Notes: generated by a model not told the origin, from the letters alone. A stretch of 27,983 bases of DNA from Phaeoceros laevis (GCA_049999765.1 JBNGIQ010009562.1:1-27983), one strand, 5' to 3'; numbered from the stretch's first letter, positions 8,265 through 19,870 are shown. Program-made: numbers and translations.

Positions 8265-11012
8265 GTATCTTTCGTTCCTACTGTTTTTGGATGTGAACCT
8301 TTCTTCCACATTCTCACAAATATCACAGTTTTTTTTGTGATAGCCCTGGTTTTGTTTCAAGTTTTTGACAGTGAGAATCTTTGCTACTGGACTACACTTC
8401 AAGGTGACTGACTCGCTGGTTTTAATGGCTACCTGCCTGGTATGACTGGAAGTAACTGACATTTATTTGTCTTCCCCGCTGTTTTGGGTTTGATATCTAA
8501 TTCAAATCTTGGTCTTTGGCTGTTCAGTTTTTTCAGTCACCACATGCAGTGCTGCAAAAGCTTGTTGTTAGCTCTGTTGGTCAATTTATTGTGGTCATGC
8601 CAGCTGTAACCATCGTGCTTTTATCCATTTATATCTGAAGTATGCAACTATCTCAGTATCCTGGTGGTAGGAGTCACAAGTAGAAACTCCATTGCTTCGT
8701 CTGGCTCTGGAAGTTGCGAGTAACAGTTCAATTTTGAATCAAAGGAAGCAACATCATCTCCAGAAAGAGCTGATATGTTGTCAATTGCATGTGTTGTGTG
8801 TGTTTGCTTTTCATACATACATACAGCATGCCCTTTGTCATCGTCATCAGACTTAAGACAACTGACCATTGCCTTTGACAAGGACCTGCCTTGTCCTAGG
8901 CCTGAGGCTCAAGGCTAGAGTCATGACAGGTCGGTACAGCTTGCAGTGCCAACACTAGCACCAGACCGGGTGGCCTTCCCACTTTTGGATAGATCACTAC
9001 AGCGATGATGCACCACCAGTCGTCAGGAAAGTCTTTCCTTTGGCAACACCGTGTACAAGTCTGAATACTCAAGTTTCTGCCACTCCTGGGTTTTTGACGC
9101 GGTCAAGACTGCGATAATGCACCAGCAATCGCAAAAAAGTCCATTCATGTCGGTAGACCAAGTCGAGGTCACTTTGCGATACTTCAACTTGTAGATTTGA
9201 TGCTGCTACACGTACTTTGCCTGTCTGGCTAATAGTCGTGTGTAGAAGCCAGTCTGGCTGTTTTGGTGGCCCTGTCCGGGCACTTGGTATGCATCCTTGG
9301 CGTATTACTATGCAACTATCGTGGTATACTACCGCTATCAAGATATAACGTTACCGAGCTGATTTTCTCAATGCTTGAAAGCTGAAACGACTGACTTTAA
9401 ATGGAAGCAAGGTTTTTGATAAAGACATGGACGACTAACGGACTTGACTGTCATGTTTCTAACTTGTCTCTAGCAGGGCTTGCTGCGTAGGGACATGCTA
9501 CTTCTTGCGAAAAGACCATGCAAACAGTAAACCAACGTTTTGCAATGAGTCTTCCAAGATCAGGATGGGCACATGGGGGTGAGCCATGCCTCCCCCACTC
9601 CTCATCAATACCAAGTGGGATCCCAGTGAGAGTTTCTGGAAACGTTCTTGGTAAACTCTCCCCATTCCAGATCTGGGCAAGGACCTGATTAAACATTTAG
9701 ACTCAAAAACGATATGTTAGTGACCTAATCTATGCTTGCTACTGCCGGGACACAGACCAAACACCAATCCTTTCAAACAGCTCCTCAGAAAGCAAGAGTG
9801 AAGCACAGCAAAGGGTGGAATATCAAAGCGTGACATTCAGGTGACCTCCTGAGACTGCCGAGACATCACGGCTGTAGTGGCCTCTTCAAAAGCGCTTCGT
9901 CCTTCTTGTTGTCCACGTTTTTGCTGTGCAGCACATAGTTTGGCGGCGTACCGGAAGAGTGGCAGCAGAGCCGAGCTTGAATCAGAGAACCAGAGGGTGC
10001 TTATGATAGCAACTTGGAAAAAAGTGTGGGAGAACGAAATGGCCACTGAGTACTAAGAGGAGGCAAGTGTGGCTGGTAGGACTCTAACACAAAAACCTGA
10101 TATGCTGCACTCAGGAGACAATGGCAAGATTGGGCTCGTATAAGGACTGATGATGGCAGCTTGGCACAGGACCAGGTGAGACTACAAGCAAGTTATTTGC
10201 CAACCCCAAAGATGGACGCAGGTCCAAAAATTACAGCAGGCACTTGGGAAACCAAAGGAGCTTGGCTAGGAGCAGAACTTCAAGAATCCAGGACTGTGTG
10301 GAGACTGTGTGGAGACTGGACAGCAAGAGACACTAGCTGTCAGCAGGGCTGAGCAGCCAGCATGATGACTGCTGCGGAAGAGACTGAGTGTGACAAAGGA
10401 ATGAGGGCTGAGAGCAAGAGATGGAGGAAGCTGCTGGCGGAGGGGAAACAAAGATAGCGGCAAAGAGAATGTTCTGGACAACATACAGGGGTGCTTCTTA
10501 TATAGGTGAAGTCCGTTGGCCCCTCATAAATGCATAACCACCAAGTTTAGGCGGGCAAAGTCGATAATATTAAACAAATGTTGCTTTTTGCCAGTCTAGC
10601 TGCAGAGGAGTTGATTAACCTGCTGTCCACGGTGATGTGGCCCTCCCCGGTGTGACCAAACGTTTCTGTTGGCCGCCAAACCATAAACCAATGTGCTGTA
10701 CAACCGCCGCTTAGTCCAAGCTGGCACGTAAAATCCTGTCTGCGCAAGTATGAGGAACGTGGTCTTCACAATTCCACATCTTCTAGAATATACGATGGCA
10801 GCATATCCTATCGCAACCATACATGTGACGTAACATGTGGTAAGTCATACCATACTGGTATTAGTCGGCATCATGTCGACACTTGTCCGGTGTAGTGAGT
10901 CGTAAAACAGACCCAAGGCCTCTACCATTGTTTATTCGCAGTCTGCAAATGTATCTCCAAGATGCATAAGTAACACAATTTTGGAGGTCTTTAAAGTTGT
11001 CCAAAAACAATT
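8265..11012. other. long non-coding stretch
   Basis: No gene recognised on either strand; short frames are scattered and motif-free. The start is presumably importin-11 intron. It contains a CATA microsatellite near 8811-8826, a degenerate direct repeat (8998-9142) and a perfect 12-bp tandem duplication of GACTGTGTGGAG at 10292-10315. Confidence 0.5.
8998..9142. repeat. degenerate dispersed direct repeat
   Basis: 8998-9033 and 9109-9142 share a block of the form CGATRATGCACCASCARTCG followed by CARRAAAGTC, with a few substitutions and one deletion. No function is apparent. Confidence 0.35.
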
Positions 11013-11052
11013 CACACACATACATACTGCAAACGCAGTATGTGTGTGTGTG
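11013..11052. repeat. 18-bp hairpin with CA/TG repeat arms
   Basis: Arms 11013-11030 and 11035-11052 pair at 17 of 18 positions around an AAAC loop. The inner core GCAGTATGT is not simple repeat, so the hairpin is more than two neighbouring microsatellites. Confidence 0.6.
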
Positions 11053-11572
11053 TGTTTGAGGGGGTTAACGGTCCCATGCAGGGTCCCCCCCTTGCCCTTG
11101 TTGGGGCACCCGCATGCGGGCGGGTACAAGAGTTTTTAGTTTCTTCGGAATTTTGCCGCCGGTCAACCAACCTTGCACGGTTCCCAGGGTGAACTAGGGA
11201 GACCACTTTTACACCATTAAGTAGGTGCAAAAGCTGTTGTGGTTGGCTTGCAAAAATTCAGGAAGAAGCAAAAAACTTTCAAATAAAGAGGAAAATGGGT
11301 GTAGGATGAGATTTGAGTAATATATTTTTGGTAATTAGCCGTTCATTGTGTAGACGATTTTGTGTAAACGATTCGGTGTGGTTCGCGTTTCGGTGTGCAT
11401 GACGGGTCGTATATAATATTCGCCTTTCCGGCAGCATTTTGCGGGCGTGACGGGTACAAGTTTTCGACAGGTTGGGTGTATTGATGTTGGCAATTTATGC
11501 CTGCTTTCGCAGGGTATAGAGTGAGACGCATACAGCTGTTCGTTCTGCTGTTGTATCTGCCGATCGTTTTGT
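11053..11572. other. non-coding
   Basis: No supported gene. It contains a perfect palindrome CCCGCATGCGGG near 11108-11119. A 94-codon minus-strand frame (11343-11627) has no motif and overlaps the end of the ORF at 11573-12427. Confidence 0.4.
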
Positions 11573-12427
11573 TCAGCAGGGTTCCGTTTTTCTTGTTGCT
11601 GTTACTAAGCTGAATTATGGGCCACATGATATTGTGTGTGTCTGAGGTCCTATCACTTTTGGAATGTTAATGGTCTGGTATATGTAACACCTAACGAGAA
11701 AATGCCAGCCTTGTGGACTTGGCTCAGCACAAGTGATATGAATGCCTTTTTCCCCGCTATCGCTGTGTTGCTGGACGAGTGAAATTAGGCAGCTACAATG
11801 GATGTGGTAAAATGTAGATTCTCCAAGTGCTTTTTTCCTGGGCTTGGGGTGACTAAACTTTGTATATGCAATGAAATTGCAACTGGAGAGCTCAGTGGCT
11901 GCCACGAGGACAATGTTCCTGGCAAGCATGCTATTGTACGCATGGCGGGGGATCATTCCAGACAATCTACTGTGTGGAAGCTTGTGCTGAACCTGATACA
12001 TGGTGTTGAAAGTATTGCCGTAACCCTTTGTGGTGTTTGTGCTTTGGATTAAGTGCCAGGAACTAGGCCCATGCATGGTCTGGAGGTGTTGGCTCGGGAG
12101 TTGAATGGTGGATGGCAAGCTGGGAAACGAGGTCTTGCCTTTCCAGAGCCTGAAGCGCTTTACCAAGATATCTGAGAAATCGGATTGATTGTCGTTATCA
12201 GGCCAATGTTTGGAACCAGGCCAACAATAGGAACGACTTTTGTGCCGACAGTGAGAGGGCTTGTATTTTCTATGTGCAGGGTGGTGTGGGTATTGCGTGG
12301 TTGATCCCTTGCGCAGGGTGTTGAAGATTTGAGGCAGGTCGTCATCAACATCTTTGCTTGCGATTTCCCGTTTTTACTTGTGCGAGTAAAGTAGCATTCT
12401 TATAGAGTGGAAATCAAGGAACAACAT
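11573..12427 (-). CDS. hypothetical protein, open only if two TAA codons are read through
   Basis: A single frame runs from ATG 12427 to TGA 11573-11575 (285 codons) with TAA at 12374-12376 (codon 18) and 11615-11617. The longest uninterrupted part is about 250 codons. Composition is Ser/Thr/His-rich; visible segments include DVDDDLPQIFNTLRKG, DNDNQSDFSDILVKRFRLW and CYIYQTINIPKVIGPQ. There is a Cys/His-rich stretch (HCRHKSRSYCW) but no clear zinc-finger spacing. No family recognised. It begins about 57 bases after the inferred end of LINE ORF2 on the same strand, so it could be LINE 3' sequence or a neighbouring gene. A second frame across 12160-12351 is also open, which weakens the case. 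Confidence 0.3.
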
Positions 12428-12460
12428 GGTAAGACTTCTAACGACTTAATTGCAGCAGTC

Positions 12461-12466
12461 TTTATT
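12461..12466 (-). terminator. AATAAA polyadenylation-type signal after LINE ORF2
   Basis: On the minus strand AATAAA lies about 18 bases after the TAG at 12484-12486 that closes the recognisable ORF2 frame. No poly(A) tract follows, so the LINE 3' end is not defined. Confidence 0.4.
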
Positions 12467-12483
12467 AAACACAAGAGACTTTG

Positions 12484-15400
12484 CTAATCGTTGAGACTAT
12501 CTGCTTGGCTAGAGGATCTGGTTCTGAGCTGCATGTGAAAGTGCTGCCTTGAGTTGAGGAGCCCTATGGAACAAGTGAAGTTGGAGTCGTGTCCTAACGC
12601 CGATGTGTCATCGCTTGAGGTGCTGTCCGTGCTGTAACCATTTTCAGAAGCTGTGGTATTTGAAGTTGTATCAGGGTCTGAATGTGTTGGGTCGGTTGAT
12701 GAGAGCTGACAGATAGGGTCCATATGTTGGATATGGGTGAGCAAGTTGTGCGAGAAGGAAGCTACTAAACTGACCGGGTGTTAGGTAAATAAAAATAACA
12801 GTGATCGTTGCTGAAATAGAGTTGCATGGGATGGTAGACTTCTGACCGACTCTGTAAGGGGGCAGTCATAGATCATATGCTGCTCAATGTGGTGGGTAGT
12901 ATTATGACAGAGGTGACAAGGTGGTGTCTGACTTCCTGCCTGCTGTGCCCATCTATAACTGTTGGACCAAGGGGTGACCTAGAGACGGAGTTGGATGTAG
13001 GATTTCACATGGGAGAATGGGATGACTAATTGTAGGTATTCTTGTAGGACTAGGTCTATGGTTGGATTGACAAAAGCGGTGTAATGTTGTTGCTGGGGTG
13101 ACTGAGGATTCTGCTGCCAAACTTGACGAATGTATGCTCTCCTGATTAGTTGCGGGGTCAACTGATGCAGTTCATACTCGTGGAGTCCCCACTTCCGCAA
13201 CCATTGACGCCATTCATATAGCCAACCCTGTTTGCTTGCATCTGCCATACTAGTGAAATCCAAAAGCGCCATAGCAGGCAGCCTTGCAGCTGGGAGTTGA
13301 GCAACCTGTTGGAGAAACTGTGCTTTGACTATAAGTGCCTCTATTTCAACCGGGCAGAGCCCTAATTCAGCTAACAAGGTGGCTGTGTATGTTGATTGAG
13401 GTATGGAGAAATGGCGTTTGAAAATTGTCGTTGGACTCGTTCAAGATTTTCCCAGCCTGTCTTGGTACATCCTACTGCCCAGATTGGTGCAGCGTACAAC
13501 AACTTAGGCAGTATGCACTGCTTGTAGAACGTAATCATAGGGACTGTGTGAAGAAAGCATTTGTTCAATGCTTTGGAACGGATATGGAATGATGCACTTA
13601 TTGCAGCGTCCATTCTGGCCTGGCTTGCCATATGAAGTTTTTTGTGAGTGAATAGCATCATTCCCAAACACTTATAGATGTCGGATATACGGATGCATTG
13701 TCCTGCCCAGTAGAATGTGTCCGTAGATAGGTCTGTTGATCCATTGAAAACCAAGATGGCTGTCTTGTCCAAGTTGAGTTGTAAGTCATACTTTTTGCAA
13801 AACTTGTGAAGATGATCAAGTTGCAGTTGCAGACCTTCTGGCGATAATGATAGTAAGACCAAGTTGTCGGCGAAGAGTAACATTGCAATTGCCATTGCTT
13901 GCAAATAAGGTGCATCAATCTCAGATCCTAGTTCGGTGAATATTTGTTGTAGCTGCTGAAAGTAGAGCGCAAATGAGGTAGGTGATTGTGAGCAGCCCTG
14001 TCGCAGCCCCATATTACTAGAGAAAGGTGCTGACCTTCCTTGCTCAGTGCGTACTATGATTTTAGTGTGCTGATACATGAGTTGCATGGCTCGAACTAGG
14101 TCAGGTGGTAAGCCTGCTCTGAGAAATGCCTCCCAGAGTTTGGCTCTAGGGATGAGGTCAAAGGCTTTTCTGAAGTCGATGAAGCAAGTATACAATTTGT
14201 GGCCTACCAGTTTAGTCTTTTCCACCAATGCACGAAGTGTGAAGAGGTGGTGGAGACAACTATACGACTTTCTGAAGCCTGCTTGGAACCTTTGGCCATC
14301 ATTTTCAAGGTACGGGCTAACCAATACATTGATAGCTGAAGCATAGATTTTGTAGAACATGGTATTCAATGTGATATACCTGAAATTATCAGGGTCCGTT
14401 AGTTTCCCTGCCTTGTAGAGCGGGCGGACATCTGAAGCTCCCCATGTGGCAGGGAATGAACCAGTACGGACAATCTCATTGAAGACATGTGCCATGACCT
14501 TCTGCATCTCCGTATCTTTAAGTAACTTGAAGTACTCCATCCTGAGCCCATATTTGTCCGGAGCTTTGCCAATTCTGAGGCTGCGTATGGCCTGAGTTAT
14601 GTGGGTTGGTGTGAAGAGCGAGTGCTCTGAAACCTTGGGTATCAAGCTTTGCTGGTTATGCACTTCAAGTGTGGATTGAAACAGTTGCCTACCATGTTCC
14701 TCCCACTGAGTAAGAGAGATCTGAGACGGAGCTACTCCTCAGCTCTTGATAAGATTGAAAAAGGCCTTTGAGTTGCGCTTGATGTCATCGATGGCTTGAT
14801 TTTGCTGTTTTTGCTGGAATTCCCTGATTTTGGCTCGTTTCATGCGTGAATACAGGTTTGATAACTCCCAGTACTCCGGTTTTGACATAGCTTCACCAGA
14901 TGTCTGTTCGTTGAGCATAAGTTGGAGCTGCCTTTGCAACTTCTGGCATTCCGAATCATGCCACAATCGTCCTTGCGAGCCCTTATCATCCCTGTCTGGG
15001 ATGTTTTTGGTGCCATATTTATGTAAGGATGTTATAAACATGGCTTGCAAGGAGCTAACTTTGTCTTGCAAGGAGGACCTGTTGTGCCTATCCAGGAACT
15101 TCAACATGCCTGTTTCCATTGACTGCTTGAATCCTCCTTCCCCTTTGGGTCTGAGAATGTAGACTGATGCTGGTTTTGGAGATTTTTGCTGGGCTGGAAT
15201 ACAGAAGCTGGGCAGTTGAAGCTTGAACTATAATGGCATGTGATCGGAATCTGGTCGTTGAGGGAGAATTCTAAAGTCTTGCACATTGTCAACAGCCTGA
15301 ACATGACATAACAGCAGGTCCACTACACTCTGCCTAAGCGTAAATCTGGGGCGGTGGTTACGCTTGGAACGGAAGTGCTTTCGTCTTCTCGTTCTGAATG

Positions 15401-16115
15401 TAATTTGACCTGAGTGAGGGAAATTAGGTGTACCATTGAGGATCATCATGTTTCTACGACGCAGCATAGTGAGTAACAAGTCGGCCCTGTGGCCTGAATG
15501 TTTGACATCCTGCGACTTTCTTGGCAAGTGGCCTTCCCGAACATACTATGGGTCAGCAACATTGGAAGGGAAACTTTGTTTCTATGAAGTCCTGATATTG
15601 ATATCCCCTGTGAAGTAAGCCATCGTGCTATACCCCTGCATCTCCAGATCAATATCTTGCTCAATATCCAGCAATACAGCTTCTACAGTTGTTGATTTAT
15701 GCTGGAAGGACTTGCTTCTTACAGGCGGGACATAAGAGCAGCCGATAAAGAGTGCCTGAGTGCCATCATTTGAAGAGACTTTAAACCAAACATAATGAAG
15801 ATCCGCGTTTTGTTTCCAAACCGTCACTTGAGAAGCAACATGAGGCTTACACATTATTGTGATGCCTCCAGACGCTATTCTCCTTGATGGGGTCTTATTT
15901 GGTGGGACATAGGCATACATCCTGATCCAGACATACCCCGCAAAGTGATCAATCTGGTTGGCTACTGTTTCTTTTGGCTCTGATAAAATAATCAAGTCAT
16001 GATCTGGAAAGTCATGCAAGAGTGCAATGAGTTTCGGCTCTTGGTATGCATTCAAATTCCAATAAATGACTGTGAGGCACTCACTAGGCGGATCTCGTAA
16101 TGTCCCTGATAACTG
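12484..16115 (-). pseudogene. LINE ORF2: endonuclease, reverse transcriptase, CCHC
   Basis: The frame follows directly after the ORF1 TAG. The APE endonuclease starts at LTVIYWNLNAYQEP (about 16085), with SEPK, GDINIRT and SDHMPL marking catalytic blocks. TAG codons interrupt it at 15582-15584, 15546-15548 and 15228-15230. After TGA 14739-14741 the RT spans about 14640-13600: APDKYGLRMEYFK, FIDFRKAFDLIPR and GLRQGCSQSP are typical. The catalytic box reads FADN (13863-13874) instead of YADD/FADD, losing the second Asp. A one-base frameshift near 13371-13390 moves the C-terminus to another frame. That runs past TAG 12979-12981 through a CX2CX9HX4C knuckle (12862-12918), past TAA 12781-12783, to TAG 12484. 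The domain order and length are those of a complete ORF2. Confidence 0.9.
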
Positions 16116-16118
16116 CTA
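16110..16118 (-). promoter_or_regulatory. possible leaky stop context between ORF1 and ORF2
   Basis: The ORF1 stop and the next two codons read TAG CAG TTA. This matches the UAG-CAR-YYA consensus for efficient translational readthrough known from tobamoviruses. ORF2 continues in the same frame with no other stop before the endonuclease, so readthrough would give an ORF1-ORF2 fusion. Function is inference. Confidence 0.4.
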
Positions 16119-17683
16119 GGCTACAGATCGTGCCCTGGCTAAAGCTGGTGGCTCACCAATTCCTACAGCATTCGGATTTACACTCAAGAGTCTCAGATAC
16201 TCCGAAAGTGTGTAATCCGGAATGATACGTATGTAATCTGACTTTTCGTAGATTGGTAAGTCCTGATCAAGCAGCTTGTCTCGGTCTTGCGTTGTTGCTG
16301 CAACAATCATCCAAGCGCGCTGCGGCAGACTTGTTCCCCTAGATTTCTCTTTCAAGGTGTGAGGTACCTTGTAGAGGTTGGTAGACTGATGGGGAAAGAA
16401 AGCACACTCCTGAGCAAGCCAGTTGGACATGCGCGCCTTTGCTTCTTTTGGAGTTTCATTGAAGTCATCTGGCAAACCCTTGAGCCTGACATTGTGCAAA
16501 TGCCTATGCTGCCTGTCGTACCCAGACTGGCGAGGGGCATAGGGTTGGCCAATATCTCCTTGCGAGTGCAGCTGTTTCAGCTCGGCTGATGATGGGTACG
16601 ACTGTAGGCCTTGTAAAGGCGAAGCATTGGCAATGTAGCCATTGGCCTGAGTGTGGTTTGAGGTGTACTCAGGGCGAGGATCACCACTAGGGACCACTGC
16701 GGCTTGATACCCAAACGTTGGCAACGGTTTTGTGGGCGCCCTGGCCATTGCTTGCTGCATTCGTTGCAGATCCGGATCAATCTGACTGGAAGTAATATGA
16801 GTCCGCTTACTGTTGCCTGGGGAAGCCATGATCATGTCATGCATCATTCTTTTGCTTGGGCTATAGGTCGGAGATGCGAGAGCAGGGGGACCGCCAGTGA
16901 GCGCCGTGACAGCAAAGTGACGCGGTGTAGTTGGTGTGGTTGGTGGAGCTGCGGGCGGTGTTTCCGGCTGTCTCTGTGCACTTGACAGTAAGGTTGCCTG
17001 CATCTGGTAATTGGGCATGATTCTCAGAATATTGTACTGTTGGGTGAGCAAGTAGCAAGGATCTCGATATCTGCGAGCTATTTGTTACGAAAACATCAAA
17101 GATAGCTGAAAGCAAGTGAGGATACCTGCATGACTGTGTCTGATAACTTTCGGTGAGACTAATCAAGGAGGTCAAATCGCTGAGTCGTTGACGTAATCTG
17201 CCTGGTTGCATCCTGGAGTTGCTCGGTAAGCTGCTGGATTTCATGTTGAGCTTGCAGAAGATGATTGTCAGTGTTGAGAGCAGTGGACTCAAGCTGCGCT
17301 TGCCTTTCATTGAGAGTGATACCATCAGAAGGCATGATGATGGTTGTCGCAAGGGACTTCCAAGCATCAATGGCCTGTAGGCGATTCTCAAAGTGAAGAA
17401 GCTGATTGAGGGTATCTGCCTGATTGGATTGTGAGGAAGCGATAGGCTGCATGCACTGGATTGGCTGATGTTCCTAGTCCCCCTGCTGGGAGTCTGGGGA
17501 AGGATCCATGATTTCCTCTGAAGTGTCCAACCGTTCTTGCGCACGAAGGAGATTGACAAAGGATAGCGGGACGGAGGAGGATGTGGTAGTGCTGGCTGTA
17601 GAGTCATTGCTGAGGACAGGTATCTGAAGAGCTGGGTTGTTGTAGAGGGAGTTTGAGAGGGCGAATGGTGAAGATGCAATCAT
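16116..17683 (-). pseudogene. LINE ORF1 (coiled coil and RRM-like)
   Basis: ATG at 17683 (ACAATGA) begins a Ser/Thr-rich N-terminus, followed after TAG 17474-17476 by a coiled coil of about 80 residues (LNQLLHFENRLQAI, LLQAQHEIQQLTEQLQDAT) up to TAG 17159-17161. The second part, in another frame from about 17036 to TAG 16116, is Pro/Ser-rich and then carries an RRM-like region: NVRLKGLPDDFNETPKEA as first strand and helix, then RAWMIVAATTQDRDKLLDQ. This resembles the nucleic-acid-binding region of LINE ORF1 proteins. The frames are bridged exactly if 17037-17125 (GTATCC..CAACAG, 89 bases, phase 0) is an intron; an indel is the alternative. ORF1p would coat LINE RNA. Confidence 0.75.
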
Positions 17684-18527
17684 TGTGACGGGCTGGTGCC
17701 TGGCTTTGCTCGGGTGATGTGGCCGATTATGTGAGGTGGAACTGGGGATCCTTTTTTAGGTTGCCGATTGAATGAAGATGGCTACTAAGCTGTGATGGAG
17801 CGCAGTTGCGGCTGGAGGAGCGCATGCAGCATTAAATGTGTTCATCGTGGTTTGCCAGTCTCCTGCATTTGTCCATGTGATGTATAGCCAGTTGACCAGG
17901 TTGTGCAGTCGTTGCGCCTATGGCTATATACCCCTTCAGGAGCTAACTTGTGGGTGCAGGGCGTGAAATGGCGGTGCGCAGGCTCGGTAATATGTGCACA
18001 CTGTCTTTAATAATTGAGGAGTGCAGATAAGATGTTGAGGGAGGTATTATAGACTGTGACCCACTTGATCAGTGACTGTGGCTTATCCATGTTATGGATT
18101 CAAGGAGGGTTGAGTTCTGGAGAAGAAGGCAGGTAATCCTTGCGTGATCAGGTAGTCTATTTTCGTATTCTGCTGCTGGCTCACACATGCTATGTTCAGC
18201 CGAATCCACTTTTGCAGATTTTAGGGTTGGAATGGAAAAAGCGTGGCAAGGAGCGCCAATGGTCATTATTACAAACGGGAAGGTGGGAGAGGTGGTTTGT
18301 GTGCGGTGACCCATTCGAAAGCCAGTGGTTGCAGGTGCCATAGTGACTGGCAGGAGGCTGAGTCAGAGAAAGCTTTGGCGCGAGCTTCAAGTTGATTGTG
18401 CAGTCTGTCAGTTTTGATGCTTTGGCTTGTCGCATGTTTGGAGTAAAATGGAGTGGCTAGACTATGTGCAAAGATTTGCACTGTGTGTTAATATGTGCCA
18501 GCTGCTAAATAGGTGCTGTCAATGCAG
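17684..18527. other. LINE 5' region and RNase H1 upstream intron or promoter
   Basis: No coding frame with a recognisable motif. The left part is probably LINE 5' untranslated region. The right end is the upstream sequence of the RNase H1-like gene, ending in a good acceptor (gctgtcaatgcAG at 18527). Confidence 0.4.
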
Positions 18528-19714
18528 ATGGGACGGGGACGGTTTCCCTTTTACGTTGTAAGACGTGGCAGAACTATCGGTATTTTTGGTGATTGGGATG
18601 AATGTGAGAGATCCATACTTGGTTTTAGCGGGGCTATTTACAGAGGGTTTTTCACCGTACTGGAGGCTGAGAGATTCCTTAATAATACGGACTCCCGAAT
18701 TGAGGCATGGCAGCAAGCTTGTTTCTTTTGTATGAACATGGTTGACAGTACTAACTGGTATTCATGTGCAGGATGGTGGATCTAGCGTAAATTACTATAA
18801 TCGCCACGAGGTAAGTTGTAGGAAGGTATTCCAGGTAGTTTATGCATTAGTGGTGGTGAGGTATGTTGTGACTGGGGCACACTGCTGAAAGACTTGTAGT
18901 TATGAAGGCACTTGAGCTCATATAGTGTGTTTGATATTCTGGATAGATGGTGATGCTGGCTGGGTTATGCTACGTGTCATTTGATGGGGCCAGCCAAGGG
19001 TTCCCCAGACAAAGTGGAGCTGGTTGTATACTGTTTAACAAGCAAGGCTATGTGGTAAGGGGACTTTGTTGCAGCAGTAGATGTGTGTGCTGCTGGGGCA
19101 TATGGTTTAAGGGGCTGAAGATGTGTACCACGCCTTTGTCCTGTGCAGGTTTATGAGATTCGTGTTGGGTTCAGTGATGTGCCAACTGTTGCAGCTGAGT
19201 ATTTAGCATTAATCTACGGTATGCGCACTGCGTTGCATTTAGGCATGAGAAAGTTACAGGCAAGAGGTGATTCTCAGGTGGTCGTGAGACAAGTATAATT
19301 CTGTGTGGCGGTGTGGGTGTTGTTGTGGAGGTAGGATTTGTTCTAACACTGAGAACAATTGTTGATCATTATAACAGGTGGGTGGGCATAACGAGGTAGA
19401 ACGGGAGGTGGAGATGTATCACCGCGAAGTGAAGCTTCTTGCTGAGTTTTTTGAACTCTTCGAGATATGTGAAGTGACTCAGGTATGTGGCTATTGAGTG
19501 CCTTATGTACTGAAGGTATCTGGTGTGAAGGCTATGTAGTTCGATGTTTGGAAGGCATAGTTTCATGGACTCTTGTTCTGCAACATTGTATTCCCTTGAT
19601 GAGGTTGTGCTGCTTGGGACGCAGGCTGAGAATGCGGTAGTTGATAAGGCTGTGGAGGAGAGCTTGGATTTTCCCAGTAAGAATAGTAAGCTATGCTATT
19701 CAATATGTATATAG
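18528..19714 (+). CDS. RNase H1-like protein, five exons
   Basis: RNase H1 removes RNA from RNA-DNA hybrids. Exon 1 (from 18528, ATG right after a CAG acceptor) encodes the hybrid-binding (viroplasmin-like) domain, FPFYVVRRGRTIGIFGDWDE to VLEAERFL; its donor is uncertain. Exon 2 (about 18947-19054) gives CYVSFDGASQG with the first catalytic Asp. Exon 3 (19149-19292) gives AAEYLALIYGM with the catalytic Glu and GDSQVVVRQ with the second Asp. Exon 4 (19378-19482) gives the helix HREVKLLAEFFELFEI. Exon 5 (from 19625) gives NAVVDKAVEESL with the last Asp. Donors GTAAGG, GTATAA and GTATGT and CAG acceptors are clean, and all junctions are phase 0. The stop is TAG at 19712-19714 unless GTAAGA at 19676 is another donor. 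It looks intact. Confidence 0.85.
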
Positions 19715-19870
19715 GAGCATTGGAATCGTGCACTAATTTTACTTTAACTGTATATGACACTGACACTACAAGCTTTTATCAGCAAATTTCCTTGACAAAT
19801 GTCCAAATAGCCCTAGGACAGCAGTATATTGAACGGTGCGTATTTTCTATCTCTGAGCTTGGCCTCCAGC

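Larger units (their letters stand above)
12484..17683 (-). mobile_element. non-LTR (LINE) retrotransposon, near full length, inactive
   Basis: A two-ORF LINE on the minus strand: ORF1 (coiled coil plus RRM-like part) followed by ORF2 with APE-type endonuclease, reverse transcriptase and a C-terminal CCHC knuckle. LINEs retrotranspose by target-primed reverse transcription. The copy has seven in-frame TAG, one TAA, one TGA, a frameshift near 13371 and a catalytic FADN. ORF1 also needs a frame change that a GT-AG intron could explain. Exact element ends, poly(A) tail and target-site duplication were not identified. Confidence 0.9.

Noticed and set aside
16861-17679. 272-codon minus-strand ORF overlapping LINE ORF1
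   Set aside because: It is an overlapping frame; the coiled coil and RRM-like features are in the other two frames.
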